Part shown: in pieces, positions 23,911-36,429 of the stretch | How the letters are laid out: each line of letters begins with the position of its first letter | How positions within the stretch are numbered: the first letter of the stretch is position 1 | Origin: Amycolatopsis rifamycinica | GTDB lineage: Bacteria; Actinomycetota; Actinomycetes; Mycobacteriales; Pseudonocardiaceae | Direction: 5' to 3' | Length of the DNA: 64,000 bases | Assembly (NCBI RefSeq): GCF_000695625.1 | Contig: NZ_JMQI01000066.1 | Span: forward strand, 146,174 to 210,173 | The notes under the pieces: model-generated | What the model was told of the DNA's origin: nothing | Seen by the model: only the letters and a program-made list of their open reading frames with translations | The model's database searches: none | Position numbers and translations under genes: made by a program

Positions 23911-24804
23911 GGACCGGATCTGGACTCGCTGCGCCTGCTGGTGCTCGTCGACGACCTCGGCAGCATCGGCCAGGCGGCCGGGGCGCTCGGCATCGCCCAG
24001 CCGTCGGCGAGCAAACGGCTGTCCACTTTGGAGCGCCAATTGGGACTGTCCCTGGTGGACCGGACCCGGCGCGGCTCGGCGCTGACCCCGGACGGCCGGG
24101 TGATCGCGGGCTGGGCCCACCGCGTGCTGACCGAAGTGGACGGTCTGCGCACCGGCGCGGAGGCCCTGCGCACCCAGCGCGGCGCCCAGCTGCGGGTCGC
24201 GGCCAGCATGACGCTCGCCGAGCACTTCGTGCCCGCCTGGATCGGTGAGGTCAAGCGGACCGGGCCGGACACCTACGTCGGGCTCGAGGTGGTGAACTCC
24301 GAGCAGGTCGCCGACCTGGTCGCGCGCGGCCGGGTGGACCTGGGGTTCGTCGAGTCGCCGGGGCCGTGGCCGGGCCTGGCCACCCGCCGCGTCGCGCAGG
24401 ATCGGCTCGTGGTGGTGGTCCCGGCCGGGCACGCCTGGGCCCGGCGCCGCCGTCCGTTGCGGGCCGCCGAGCTGGCCGCGACACCGCTGGTGGTGCGCGA
24501 ACCGGGCTCGGGAACGCGCGAGACGGTCGAGGCGGCGTTGCGCCGGGCCGGGGTGGGTCCGGTGACGCCGTTGCTGGAGCTGGGTTCGGCTTCGGCGGTG
24601 CGCAACGCGGTGATCGCCGGCGCCGGGCCGGCGGTGATCAGCGACCTCGACGTGGTGCGCGAGGTGGCGGGCCGCCGGTTGGTGCCGGTGCCCGTGGCGG
24701 GCATGGAGCTGAGCCGGGTGCTGCGCGCGGTGTGGCCGGCGGGCCGGCGGCTGACGGGCCCGGCGGCGGACCTGCTGACGCTGGCGGTGAAGTCCGGTTC
24801 CTAA
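23905..24804 (+). CDS. LysR-type regulator, YeiE/CysL-like
   Basis: 299 residues. N-terminal winged helix LRLLVLVDDLGSIGQAAGALGIAQPSASKRLSTLERQLGLSLVDR and a periplasmic-binding-like effector domain (LRVAASMTLAEHFVPAWI, TPLVVREPGSGTRETVEAAL). The GSGTRE motif is typical for the CysL/YeiE branch that controls sulfur or sulfite functions. It is divergent from the YeiH transporter, the usual arrangement. The ATG lies inside its presumed operator, which implies a very short or absent leader. Stop overlaps the next, convergent LysR gene by 4 bp. Confidence 0.9.
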   Translation: MTGPDLDSLRLLVLVDDLGSIGQAAGALGIAQPSASKRLSTLERQLGLSLVDRTRRGSALTPDGRVIAGWAHRVLTEVDGLRTGAEALRTQRGAQLRVAASMTLAEHFVPAWIGEVKRTGPDTYVGLEVVNSEQVADLVARGRVDLGFVESPGPWPGLATRRVAQDRLVVVVPAGHAWARRRRPLRAAELAATPLVVREPGSGTRETVEAALRRAGVGPVTPLLELGSASAVRNAVIAGAGPAVISDLDVVREVAGRRLVPVPVAGMELSRVLRAVWPAGRRLTGPAADLLTLAVKSGS

Positions 24805-25703
24805 CGGGCCGCGACCTTGAGGCCGGCCGCTTCCGGGCTGGTCAGGTGCGCTTCCAGGGTCTTGCACGCCGAGGCCAGCAGGTCGTTGTCGTCGCTCGCG
24901 CGGGTGGCCAGGGCCACCTGGCACGGCTCGACGCCTTCCAGCGGCACGATCGTCACGTCGTGCCGCAGCCGGCTGAACCGGACCCCGGCCGGGACGATCG
25001 CCGCCAGCTGCCCCGCGGCGATCAGTTCGAACTTCTCCTCGAACTCGCTGACCAGCGGGCCGTCCGGGGCGCGGCTGCCGTCCGGGCGGGGGTCGAGGCG
25101 CCAGAAGGCGTTCCAGTCCGGGTCGTCGACGCGGGGGAGCGGCTCGTCCTTGAAGTCGGCCAGCGTGACCGACGCCCGGCCGGCCAGCCGGTGGTCGGCC
25201 GACACCAGCAGTACCCGCTCCTCGTCGTAGAGCGTGGTGACGCGCAGCCCGCCGGTCCGCAGCGGCAACCGCGTCACCGCGACGTCCACCCGGTGCTCGA
25301 GCAGTGCCGCCCGGGTTTCGGTCCAGCCGAGGTGCACGGTCACCACCTCGGCCTCCGGGTGCCGGCGGCGCAGTTCGCGCACCGCCGGCGTGACGAACAG
25401 GTTCGTGCGGTACCCGATCGTGACGCGGCTCGGCGCGGCCGCCGCGCGGGTGCTCGCCGCGGCTTCCTCGGCCGACCGGAGCAGCGCCTGGGCGCGGGGG
25501 AGGAACACTTCGCCGGCTTCGGTCAGCCGGGTGCCTTGCGGGGTCCGGTCGAGCAGGCGCGCGCCGAGCTGGCTCTCGAGCCGGCGGATCTGCCGGCTCA
25601 GCGACGGCTGTGTGGTGTGCAGCGCGGCCGCCGCGCGCCCGAAGTGCCGATGCTCGGCCACGGCCGTGAAGTACCGCACCAGCCGCAGGTCGAGGTCCGC
25701 CAT
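24801..25703 (-). CDS. LysR-type regulator
   Basis: 300 residues. DNA-binding domain LDLRLVRYFTAVAEHRHFGRAAAALHTTQPSLSRQIRRLESQLGARLLDR, then effector domain with VTIGYRTNLFVTPAVRELRRRHP and HRVDVAVTRLPLRTGGL, similar to the BenM/CatM-like and HcaR groups. Divergent from the epimerase gene at 25826, which is its most likely target. No operator with clear dyad symmetry was picked out in the 122-bp gap. Confidence 0.9.
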   Translation of the reverse strand: MADLDLRLVRYFTAVAEHRHFGRAAAALHTTQPSLSRQIRRLESQLGARLLDRTPQGTRLTEAGEVFLPRAQALLRSAEEAAASTRAAAAPSRVTIGYRTNLFVTPAVRELRRRHPEAEVVTVHLGWTETRAALLEHRVDVAVTRLPLRTGGLRVTTLYDEERVLLVSADHRLAGRASVTLADFKDEPLPRVDDPDWNAFWRLDPRPDGSRAPDGPLVSEFEEKFELIAAGQLAAIVPAGVRFSRLRHDVTIVPLEGVEPCQVALATRASDDNDLLASACKTLEAHLTSPEAAGLKVAAR

Positions 25704-25825
25704 GATCGCAGTCTAGCTGCGGTGATGCCTGAACCGTATCGCCCGATGAGAACCAGGCTTTGGACGTCCCCGCCGTCGCGGCCCAACGATGGAAGCACTG
25801 TCAGCGACATACGAGGAGTACGAAA

Positions 25826-26710
25826 ATGCGGGTGTTCGTCACCGGTGCGACGGGGTTCGTCGGCAGCGCCGTCGTCCGGGAACTCCGGGACGCGGGGCAC
25901 GACGTCCTCGGCCTCGCCCGATCGGACGACAAGGCCGCGGCGCTCGCGGCCACCGGCGCCGAGGTCCGGCGCGGGAGCCTGACCGACCTGGCGGGCCTGC
26001 GCGCGGCAGCCGCCGAAGCGGACGCGGTGATCCACACCGCCTACGTCCACGACGACTTCGCCGATCTCGCGGCCGCCGCCGAGACCGACCGCGCGGCGAT
26101 CGGCGCCTTCGGCGAAGCGCTGGAAGGAACCGGGAAAGCCCTGATCATCACGGCCGCGACCGGTCCGGTGGCGCCGGGGCGGATGGCCACCGAAGAGGAC
26201 GCGGCCGACCCGGCGTTCCCGCGGGCGGCGTCGGAGACGGCGGCGCTCGCACTGGCCGAACGGGGGATCCGCGCGTCCGTGCTGCGGCTGCCGCACTCGG
26301 TGCACGGCGAGGGCGACGGGCACGGGTTCGTCCCGGCCCTGATCCGCCTGGCGCGCGAGACGGGGGTGTCGGCGTACCCGGGCGACGGCACCGGCCGCTG
26401 GGCCGCGGTGCACCGCTTCGACGCGGCGCGCCTGTACCGGCTGGCCGTCGAAGCGGCACCGGAGGGCGTGCGGCTGCACGCGGTCGGCGACGAAGGCGTG
26501 CCGCTGAAGGCGCTCGCCGAAGTCATCGGGGAGCACCTCGGCCTGCCGGTGCGGTCGGTGGCGGACGTCCCGGGCCACTTCGGCTGGCTCGCGCACTTCG
26601 CCGGGCCGGACGCGCCGGCGTCGAGCGTGCTGACGCAGAAGCGGCTCGGCTGGGTGCCCGAATGGCCCGGCCTGCTCGCCGATCTGGAAGCCGGGCACTA
26701 CTTCGGCTGA
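25826..26710 (+). CDS. NAD(P)-dependent epimerase/dehydratase-like SDR
   Basis: 294 residues, extended short-chain dehydrogenase fold. Nucleotide loop VTGATGFVGSAVVRELRDAGH (residues 5-25), acidic switch ADAVIHTAYVHDDF, and a C-terminal substrate region (RWAAVHRFDAARLYRLAVE). The classical Tyr-x3-Lys catalytic pair is not evident; the corresponding place reads FPRAASETAALALAERGIR, so it belongs to the atypical NAD-binding group common next to LysR regulators. ATG preceded by GAGGAG at 7 nt. Substrate unknown. Confidence 0.85.
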   Translation: MRVFVTGATGFVGSAVVRELRDAGHDVLGLARSDDKAAALAATGAEVRRGSLTDLAGLRAAAAEADAVIHTAYVHDDFADLAAAAETDRAAIGAFGEALEGTGKALIITAATGPVAPGRMATEEDAADPAFPRAASETAALALAERGIRASVLRLPHSVHGEGDGHGFVPALIRLARETGVSAYPGDGTGRWAAVHRFDAARLYRLAVEAAPEGVRLHAVGDEGVPLKALAEVIGEHLGLPVRSVADVPGHFGWLAHFAGPDAPASSVLTQKRLGWVPEWPGLLADLEAGHYFG

Positions 26711-26740
26711 GGGCGGGCCGCCTTGCGGTCGATCGAGCGG

Positions 26741-26770
26741 CGATATATCGTGTGAATGTCGCCGATACGA
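26741..26770. promoter_or_regulatory. PadR-type operator: CGATATATCG plus related half-site 22 bp on
   Basis: A 10-bp palindrome CGATATATCG (26741-26750) is followed at exactly 22 bp, two helical turns, by CGATACGA (26763-26770). It lies directly before the ribosome site of the PadR gene, as expected for autorepression. Confidence 0.55.
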
Positions 26771-26783
26771 CTAGGAGGCCACG

Positions 26784-27614
26784 ATGGAGATGAGCGCAGG
26801 CGCGGGACGGATGTTCGCCGGGTTCGGAGGGCACTTCGAGCACCACGGGCAGCCGGGACATCCCGGGCACGGTTTGCCGGGGCACCCGGGGCACGGCCTG
26901 CCGGGACATGACGGACTCTCGGGACACGGCCTGCCGGGGCACGAGGACTGGGACGGTGGCCCGGAGCTGGCGCGCGGCTTCCCGCCGCCGCCACCCCACC
27001 CGCCGCACCCACCCCAGCCCCCGGGCGGCCCGGGGTTCCCGGGCTTCCCCGGCTTCCCGGGCGGCCCGGGATCGTTCGGCGGCCCGGGTGGCTGGTCCGG
27101 CGGCGGCGGAGCGTTCCAGCGAGTCCGCGACTTCCGCGGCGGCGGCCGCCCCCCGGCCCGCCCGGTGCGGCCGGCGGTGCTGGCGCTGCTGGCCGAGGAG
27201 CCGATGCACGGCTACCAGCTGATGCAGGAGATCCGCCGCCGCACGCACGACCGCTGGCGGCCCAGCCCGGGCTCGGTGTACCCGATCCTGCAGCAGCTGG
27301 AGGACGAAGGCCTGGTCCACACGGTCGAGACGGCCGGTCGCCGGGTGGCCGAGCTGACCGACGCGGGCCGCGAGCACGTGGCCGGCCGCGAGGAGGAGTT
27401 CGCGGCCCTGTGGGAGGAACCGGAGGAGGAACCGGGCGCCGACCGGTTCGCGGCCCTGTGGCACGCCTTGGGCGAGCTGTCGGGAGCGGCCGCCCAGGTG
27501 GGCTACAGCGGCAACGAAGCCCAGGTGGCGGAGGTGAAGAAGATCCTCGCGGACGCCCGCCGCCGGGTATACGCGGTCCTGGCCGACGCGGGCTTGGAGG
27601 ACGAGGACGCCTGA
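26784..27614 (+). CDS. PadR-family regulator with His/Gly/Pro-rich N-terminal extension
   Basis: 276 residues; AGGAGG 6 nt before ATG. The PadR winged helix starts near residue 130: VRPAVLALLAEEPMHGYQLMQEI, then PSPGSVYPILQQLEDEGLV and GRRVAELTDAGREHV. The C-terminal helix (about 210-270) is the dimerisation part. The first 125 residues are unusual: repeated GHGLPGH units with 13 His among residues 16-53, then a polyproline block and PGFPGFPGFPGGPG-type repeats. Such a region could bind metal or promote phase separation. The regulator is alone, with an operator upstream, so at least autoregulation is likely. Confidence 0.85.
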   Translation: MEMSAGAGRMFAGFGGHFEHHGQPGHPGHGLPGHPGHGLPGHDGLSGHGLPGHEDWDGGPELARGFPPPPPHPPHPPQPPGGPGFPGFPGFPGGPGSFGGPGGWSGGGGAFQRVRDFRGGGRPPARPVRPAVLALLAEEPMHGYQLMQEIRRRTHDRWRPSPGSVYPILQQLEDEGLVHTVETAGRRVAELTDAGREHVAGREEEFAALWEEPEEEPGADRFAALWHALGELSGAAAQVGYSGNEAQVAEVKKILADARRRVYAVLADAGLEDEDA

Positions 27615-27738
27615 CGACCGCGGCCGGGGGGCGAGCGGTGCCGGGAGTGGCGGTGGGTGCCGCCCGGCCCGCGCCGCACGGGCGGCCGCGGGCCGATCCG
27701 CCGGCCGGATCGTCCACTTCGGACGGTCCGGCCGGCGG

Positions 27739-27744
27739 GTAGGC
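27739..27744 (+). promoter_or_regulatory. -10 box (TAGGCT) of a leaderless methyltransferase gene
   Basis: TAGGCT ends 7 nt before the ATG at 27752 and there is no ribosome binding site, the pattern of actinobacterial leaderless transcripts. Confidence 0.5.
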
Positions 27745-27751
27745 TCTCCCC

Positions 27752-28783
27752 ATGGAGGAGAAGGACTTCGCCGCCCACCTGACCGCCACCATGACCGGCA
27801 GCGCCCTCACCATGCTCCTCGGCGTCGGCCACCGCACCGGCCTGCTCGCCGCGGCCGCTCGGGGGCCCGCCACCAGTGCCGGGCTCGCCGAACGCGCCGG
27901 GCTGGAGGAACGCTACGTCCGCGAGTGGCTCGGTGCCATGGTCACCGGCGGCATCTTCACCTACGACGGCCGCGAGTACACCTTCCCGCCCGAGCACGCC
28001 AAGTTCCTGCTCGGCGAAACCGCGTCGAACCTGATGCCCTCGCTGCTGACCCTGTCCGCGTTCACCGGCATCCTGCCCGAGCTGGAACGCGCCTTCGCCG
28101 AGGGCGGCGGCGTCCCGCGGTCGGCATACGGGCCCTACCTCGAGACCCTCGGCGCGAAAACCGGCGACAGCTGGAAGCACATCTACCGCGAGCACCTCGT
28201 CGACGGCTTCTTCGGCGCGGTCCCCGGCCTTCGAGACCGGCTCACGGCCGGTGCGCGCGTGCTCGACCTCGGGTGCGGCACCGGGAACGCGATCGCCGTG
28301 GCCGCCCGCGCGTTCCCCGCCTCCCGCTTCACCGGCTTGGACATCAACGCCGGCGTCATCGAGCAGGCCAGGGAGCACCGGCTGCCGAACGCCGAGTTCG
28401 CCGTCGGGGACGCCGCCGAGCTGACCGCCGATCCGCCCTACGACCTCATCACCGCGTTCGACGCCGTCCACGACCAGGACCGTCCCGACGTCGTGCTGCG
28501 CCGGATCCACGGAGCGCTTGCCCCGGACGGGTTGTTCTTCATGGTGGACACCAACTTCTCCAGCCACCTGGAGAAGAACGTCGGCAACCCGCTGGCCGCC
28601 CTGACCTACTCGATCAGCCTGATGTACTGCACGACGACGTCGCTGGCCGAGGGCGGGGCCGCGCTGGGAGCCGTGTGGGGGACCGAAAAGGCGTCGGAAA
28701 TGCTCGCGGACGCGGGGTTCCGGCACGTCGAAGTGCTCGAATCCCCGCGTCCGCAGAACTGCATCTACGCCTGCCGGCCGTGA
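27752..28783 (+). CDS. Class I SAM-dependent methyltransferase with N-terminal winged helix
   Basis: 343 residues. An N-terminal helix-turn-helix-like dimerisation domain (SAGLAERAGLEERYVREWLGAMVTGGIF) precedes a Rossmann methyltransferase: motif I VLDLGCGTGNAIAVAAR (about 169-185), acidic loop GLDINAGVIE, motif post-I VGDAAEL and YDLITAFDAVHDQDRP. This build is shared with mycobacterial Rv2258c-type and many natural-product O-methyltransferases. Substrate unknown. Ends 1 bp before the convergent carboxypeptidase. Confidence 0.88.
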   Translation: MEEKDFAAHLTATMTGSALTMLLGVGHRTGLLAAAARGPATSAGLAERAGLEERYVREWLGAMVTGGIFTYDGREYTFPPEHAKFLLGETASNLMPSLLTLSAFTGILPELERAFAEGGGVPRSAYGPYLETLGAKTGDSWKHIYREHLVDGFFGAVPGLRDRLTAGARVLDLGCGTGNAIAVAARAFPASRFTGLDINAGVIEQAREHRLPNAEFAVGDAAELTADPPYDLITAFDAVHDQDRPDVVLRRIHGALAPDGLFFMVDTNFSSHLEKNVGNPLAALTYSISLMYCTTTSLAEGGAALGAVWGTEKASEMLADAGFRHVEVLESPRPQNCIYACRP

Positions 28784-28784
28784 C

Positions 28785-30107
28785 TCACTGCTGGTAGGGC
28801 GCCGCCGCGGCCTTGGCGGCGGTGACGAGCGCGCCCTTGTTCTTCGGCCAGAACGTGCTGTCGACGCAGGTGTACTTGGGCAGGAAGCCGCCGCAGGTGC
28901 CGCTCGAACCGCCGACCTCGAACGTCACGCTGGCGACGCCGAGTTCGCCGTAGGTGAAGTCGTCGGTGGTGCCGGTCGTGTCGTAGCCGACGGTCTCTTC
29001 GTTGGTGCCGACGAGGTAGCCGTTGGACGCGGCGTACTTCGCGCCGAGCCTGCGGTACTGCGCGTCGTTCGGCGAGGTGGCCTGCGTGAAGCCCCACGGG
29101 ATGATGATGTCGTTGCCGTAGCTGTGCAGCGTGATCATCGTGCCCTTGGCGGTGGCGGGCGCCGGGTCGTTGTCGCCGGTGCCGCGCTGGTCCGGGAAGA
29201 TCGCGCGGGCCAGCTTCTCCAGCGCCTGCACCTCCGGCTCCGAACCCGCGCTCACGCCCTGGTAGGTCTCGGAGCAGGCGGAGTTGGAGTCGCCGCCCCA
29301 CTTGAACGTCGAGTTGCGGTTGAGGTCGACGCCGATGTTCGTGCCCGTGCAGCTGCCGCGGGAGTTGTTCGCGTTCTTGCGCTGCAGCTTCGGCGAGTTC
29401 CCGCCGGAGGCGACGATGTCGACGCCGTCGGGGTTGGCGATCGGCACCACCCAGACCTCCGTCGTGTCCAGAATGGACTTCGCGGTGGCGTCGGTGGCGT
29501 AGCCGTCGGCGAGGTAGTCGATCCAGCGCCAGGCGAGCTCGCCGGTCGACAGCTCGCGCGCGTGGATCTGGCCCATCAGGAAGAACTTCGGCTTCTTCGA
29601 CGTCGTCGACAGCGTGCAGTCGCCGGTCTGCTTCTTCGTCAGGCAGATGGCCTGGATGTCGTGGCCGCCCAGGCCCTTCGTCTTCTTCCACGACTGGCCG
29701 ATCGTGTACTTCGTGGCCAGGTCGGGGTGCGCCGACGCGACCTGCGTCAGGTGGCTCTCGTGCGCGGTGACGGTCCGGTACCCGCCGTAGTAGGTGTCCG
29801 CCGCCAGCTTGTTCGTCTCGGCGGGCAGTTCCTTGTAGACGGTGTCGAAGAAGGAAGGCCGGTAGCCGAGCGCCCGCAGTTTCGCGGCGACGCCCCGCCC
29901 GCCGACGACGTTGACGCTGCCGGCGTCGTCACCTTCCTCGACGTCGAACCCGGCTTCGGTCAGCGCCTGGGCCTGGGCGGCGGTGGCCGGGACGCGCCAG
30001 AACACCGGCGTGTCGGCCGTCTGCGCGACGGCGGTGCCGCCGAGCAGGGAGGTGAGCAGGACCCCGGACGCCGCGAGGGCGAGCCGGGACAGGGACCTTG
30101 ACGCCAT
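28785..30107 (-). CDS. Secreted M14 zinc carboxypeptidase
   Basis: 440 residues with a Sec signal peptide (about 1-29, cut after VAQ/AVA). Zinc ligands H182-x2-E185 in GQIHARELSTGE and a later His in MITLHSYGN; substrate-binding DLNRN and the general-base Glu in SVTFEVGG near the C-terminus. Cys pairs (CLTKKQTGDC, CTGT...CSET, CGGFLPKYTC) suggest disulfides, normal for exported actinomycete M14 enzymes of the zinc carboxypeptidase T group. The N-terminal 80 residues form a propeptide-like segment. Removes C-terminal amino acids from peptides outside the cell. Confidence 0.93.
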   Translation of the reverse strand: MASRSLSRLALAASGVLLTSLLGGTAVAQTADTPVFWRVPATAAQAQALTEAGFDVEEGDDAGSVNVVGGRGVAAKLRALGYRPSFFDTVYKELPAETNKLAADTYYGGYRTVTAHESHLTQVASAHPDLATKYTIGQSWKKTKGLGGHDIQAICLTKKQTGDCTLSTTSKKPKFFLMGQIHARELSTGELAWRWIDYLADGYATDATAKSILDTTEVWVVPIANPDGVDIVASGGNSPKLQRKNANNSRGSCTGTNIGVDLNRNSTFKWGGDSNSACSETYQGVSAGSEPEVQALEKLARAIFPDQRGTGDNDPAPATAKGTMITLHSYGNDIIIPWGFTQATSPNDAQYRRLGAKYAASNGYLVGTNEETVGYDTTGTTDDFTYGELGVASVTFEVGGSSGTCGGFLPKYTCVDSTFWPKNKGALVTAAKAAAAPYQQ

Positions 30108-30235
30108 CGGGGGATCTCCTCACGCCGCACGGATGGAGGTCCGGTCGGAACCCGTGGTCACCGTACCGGCACGCACAGTGTGTCGGCAGCGCACAAAGGG
30201 CCCATACCCCCGAAAGTCGCGAAGCGCCGGAATGC

Positions 30236-30307
30236 CGGAGGGCGGCACTTTCACGTGAAAGTGCCGCCCTCCGCCCTCCGGAGCGCAGCTTTCCCGTGAA
30301 AGCTGCG
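30236..30307. terminator. Two related long hairpins downstream of the carboxylase gene
   Basis: First: a 38-bp palindrome with no loop, arm CGGAGGGCGGCACTTTCAC (30236-30273). Second: arms CGCAGCTTTC / GAAAGCTGCG with a 4-nt loop (30284-30307). Both share the core CTTTC-N-CGTGAAAG. They lie 10 bp after the carboxylase stop and probably end its mRNA, while also insulating the carboxypeptidase promoter. Confidence 0.7.
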
Positions 30308-30316
30308 GCGCGGGGG

Positions 30317-35794
<5,478 letters not shown>

Positions 35795-35826
35795 CGGCTG
35801 AGCCTCCCAAGTACGCACGCGCAGAA

Positions 35827-35854
35827 GGCGACGTACCCGTCGTGGAACGTCGCC
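35827..35854. promoter_or_regulatory. Inverted repeat in the carboxylase leader
   Basis: Perfect 8-bp arms GGCGACGT / ACGTCGCC separated by 12 nt, 33 bp before the carboxylase start. Could be an operator or a leader hairpin. The rest of the gap up to 36042 shows no gene or clear promoter. Confidence 0.4.
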
Positions 35855-36042
35855 CGCACCTGTCTACACCCTGGTGGATGACGCCCGGCCGGACCAATGT
35901 CCGCCATGGCGCATGCCGGGGCGGCTGCGTTGTGGGAACCCGACAAAAAGCGACCCGCGCCACACCGTCCGGAGCGGTTTTCACGCGAGGTTCGCGACAA
36001 AGCACCCGACGCGAACGCAAACGGGAGGTGGCGCGGAAGCGA

Positions 36043-36282
36043 TCAGGAGGCGAGCAGGACGTCGGAGTCCAGGACCTGGCCCAGTTCGCGGCGTTCGGCC
36101 TCCGACAGCGGGACGGCGGCGACGTCGCACCGGCCGTCGGGCCCGGGCGCGGTGGTGATCGCCAGCACGGGCCGGCCGTCGATCTCCCGCAGCGTGACAC
36201 GGCCCCCGCACGCCAGGTCGACGGTGACGCCCGGCCGGTCGCGATGCCTGCCCAGCCAGCGGCTGACGAAATCGAAGGTCAT
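36043..36282 (-). CDS. Small conserved-type protein of unknown function
   Basis: 79 residues; ATG follows GGGGAGA by 6 nt, which supports it as a real gene. Opening MTFDFVSRWLGRHRDRPGVT then a compact alternating strand pattern (VTVDLACGGRVTLREIDGRPVLAITTA) and a helical C-terminus rich in Glu. No membrane segment. I do not recognise a family. Confidence 0.6.
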   Translation of the reverse strand: MTFDFVSRWLGRHRDRPGVTVDLACGGRVTLREIDGRPVLAITTAPGPDGRCDVAAVPLSEAERRELGQVLDSDVLLAS

Positions 36283-36377
36283 CGCGGTCTCCCCTCGGTA
36301 CGGCGCACTCCCCTGGAGTACAGGTGTCACGTGTTGATGCCCCGAATACCCCGCGGTTACACCCGAACGAGCGAAAC

Positions 36378-36414
36378 GACGGGCCGGCACCCCCCGACGC
36401 GGTGCCGGCCCGTC
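36378..36414 (-). terminator. 14-bp perfect stem terminator of the caspase-like gene
   Basis: GACGGGCCGGCACC / GGTGCCGGCCCGTC with a 9-nt loop, 15 bp after the stop codon on the minus strand. No T tract. Confidence 0.8.
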
Positions 36415-36429
36415 CGCCGTTCCCGGTGA

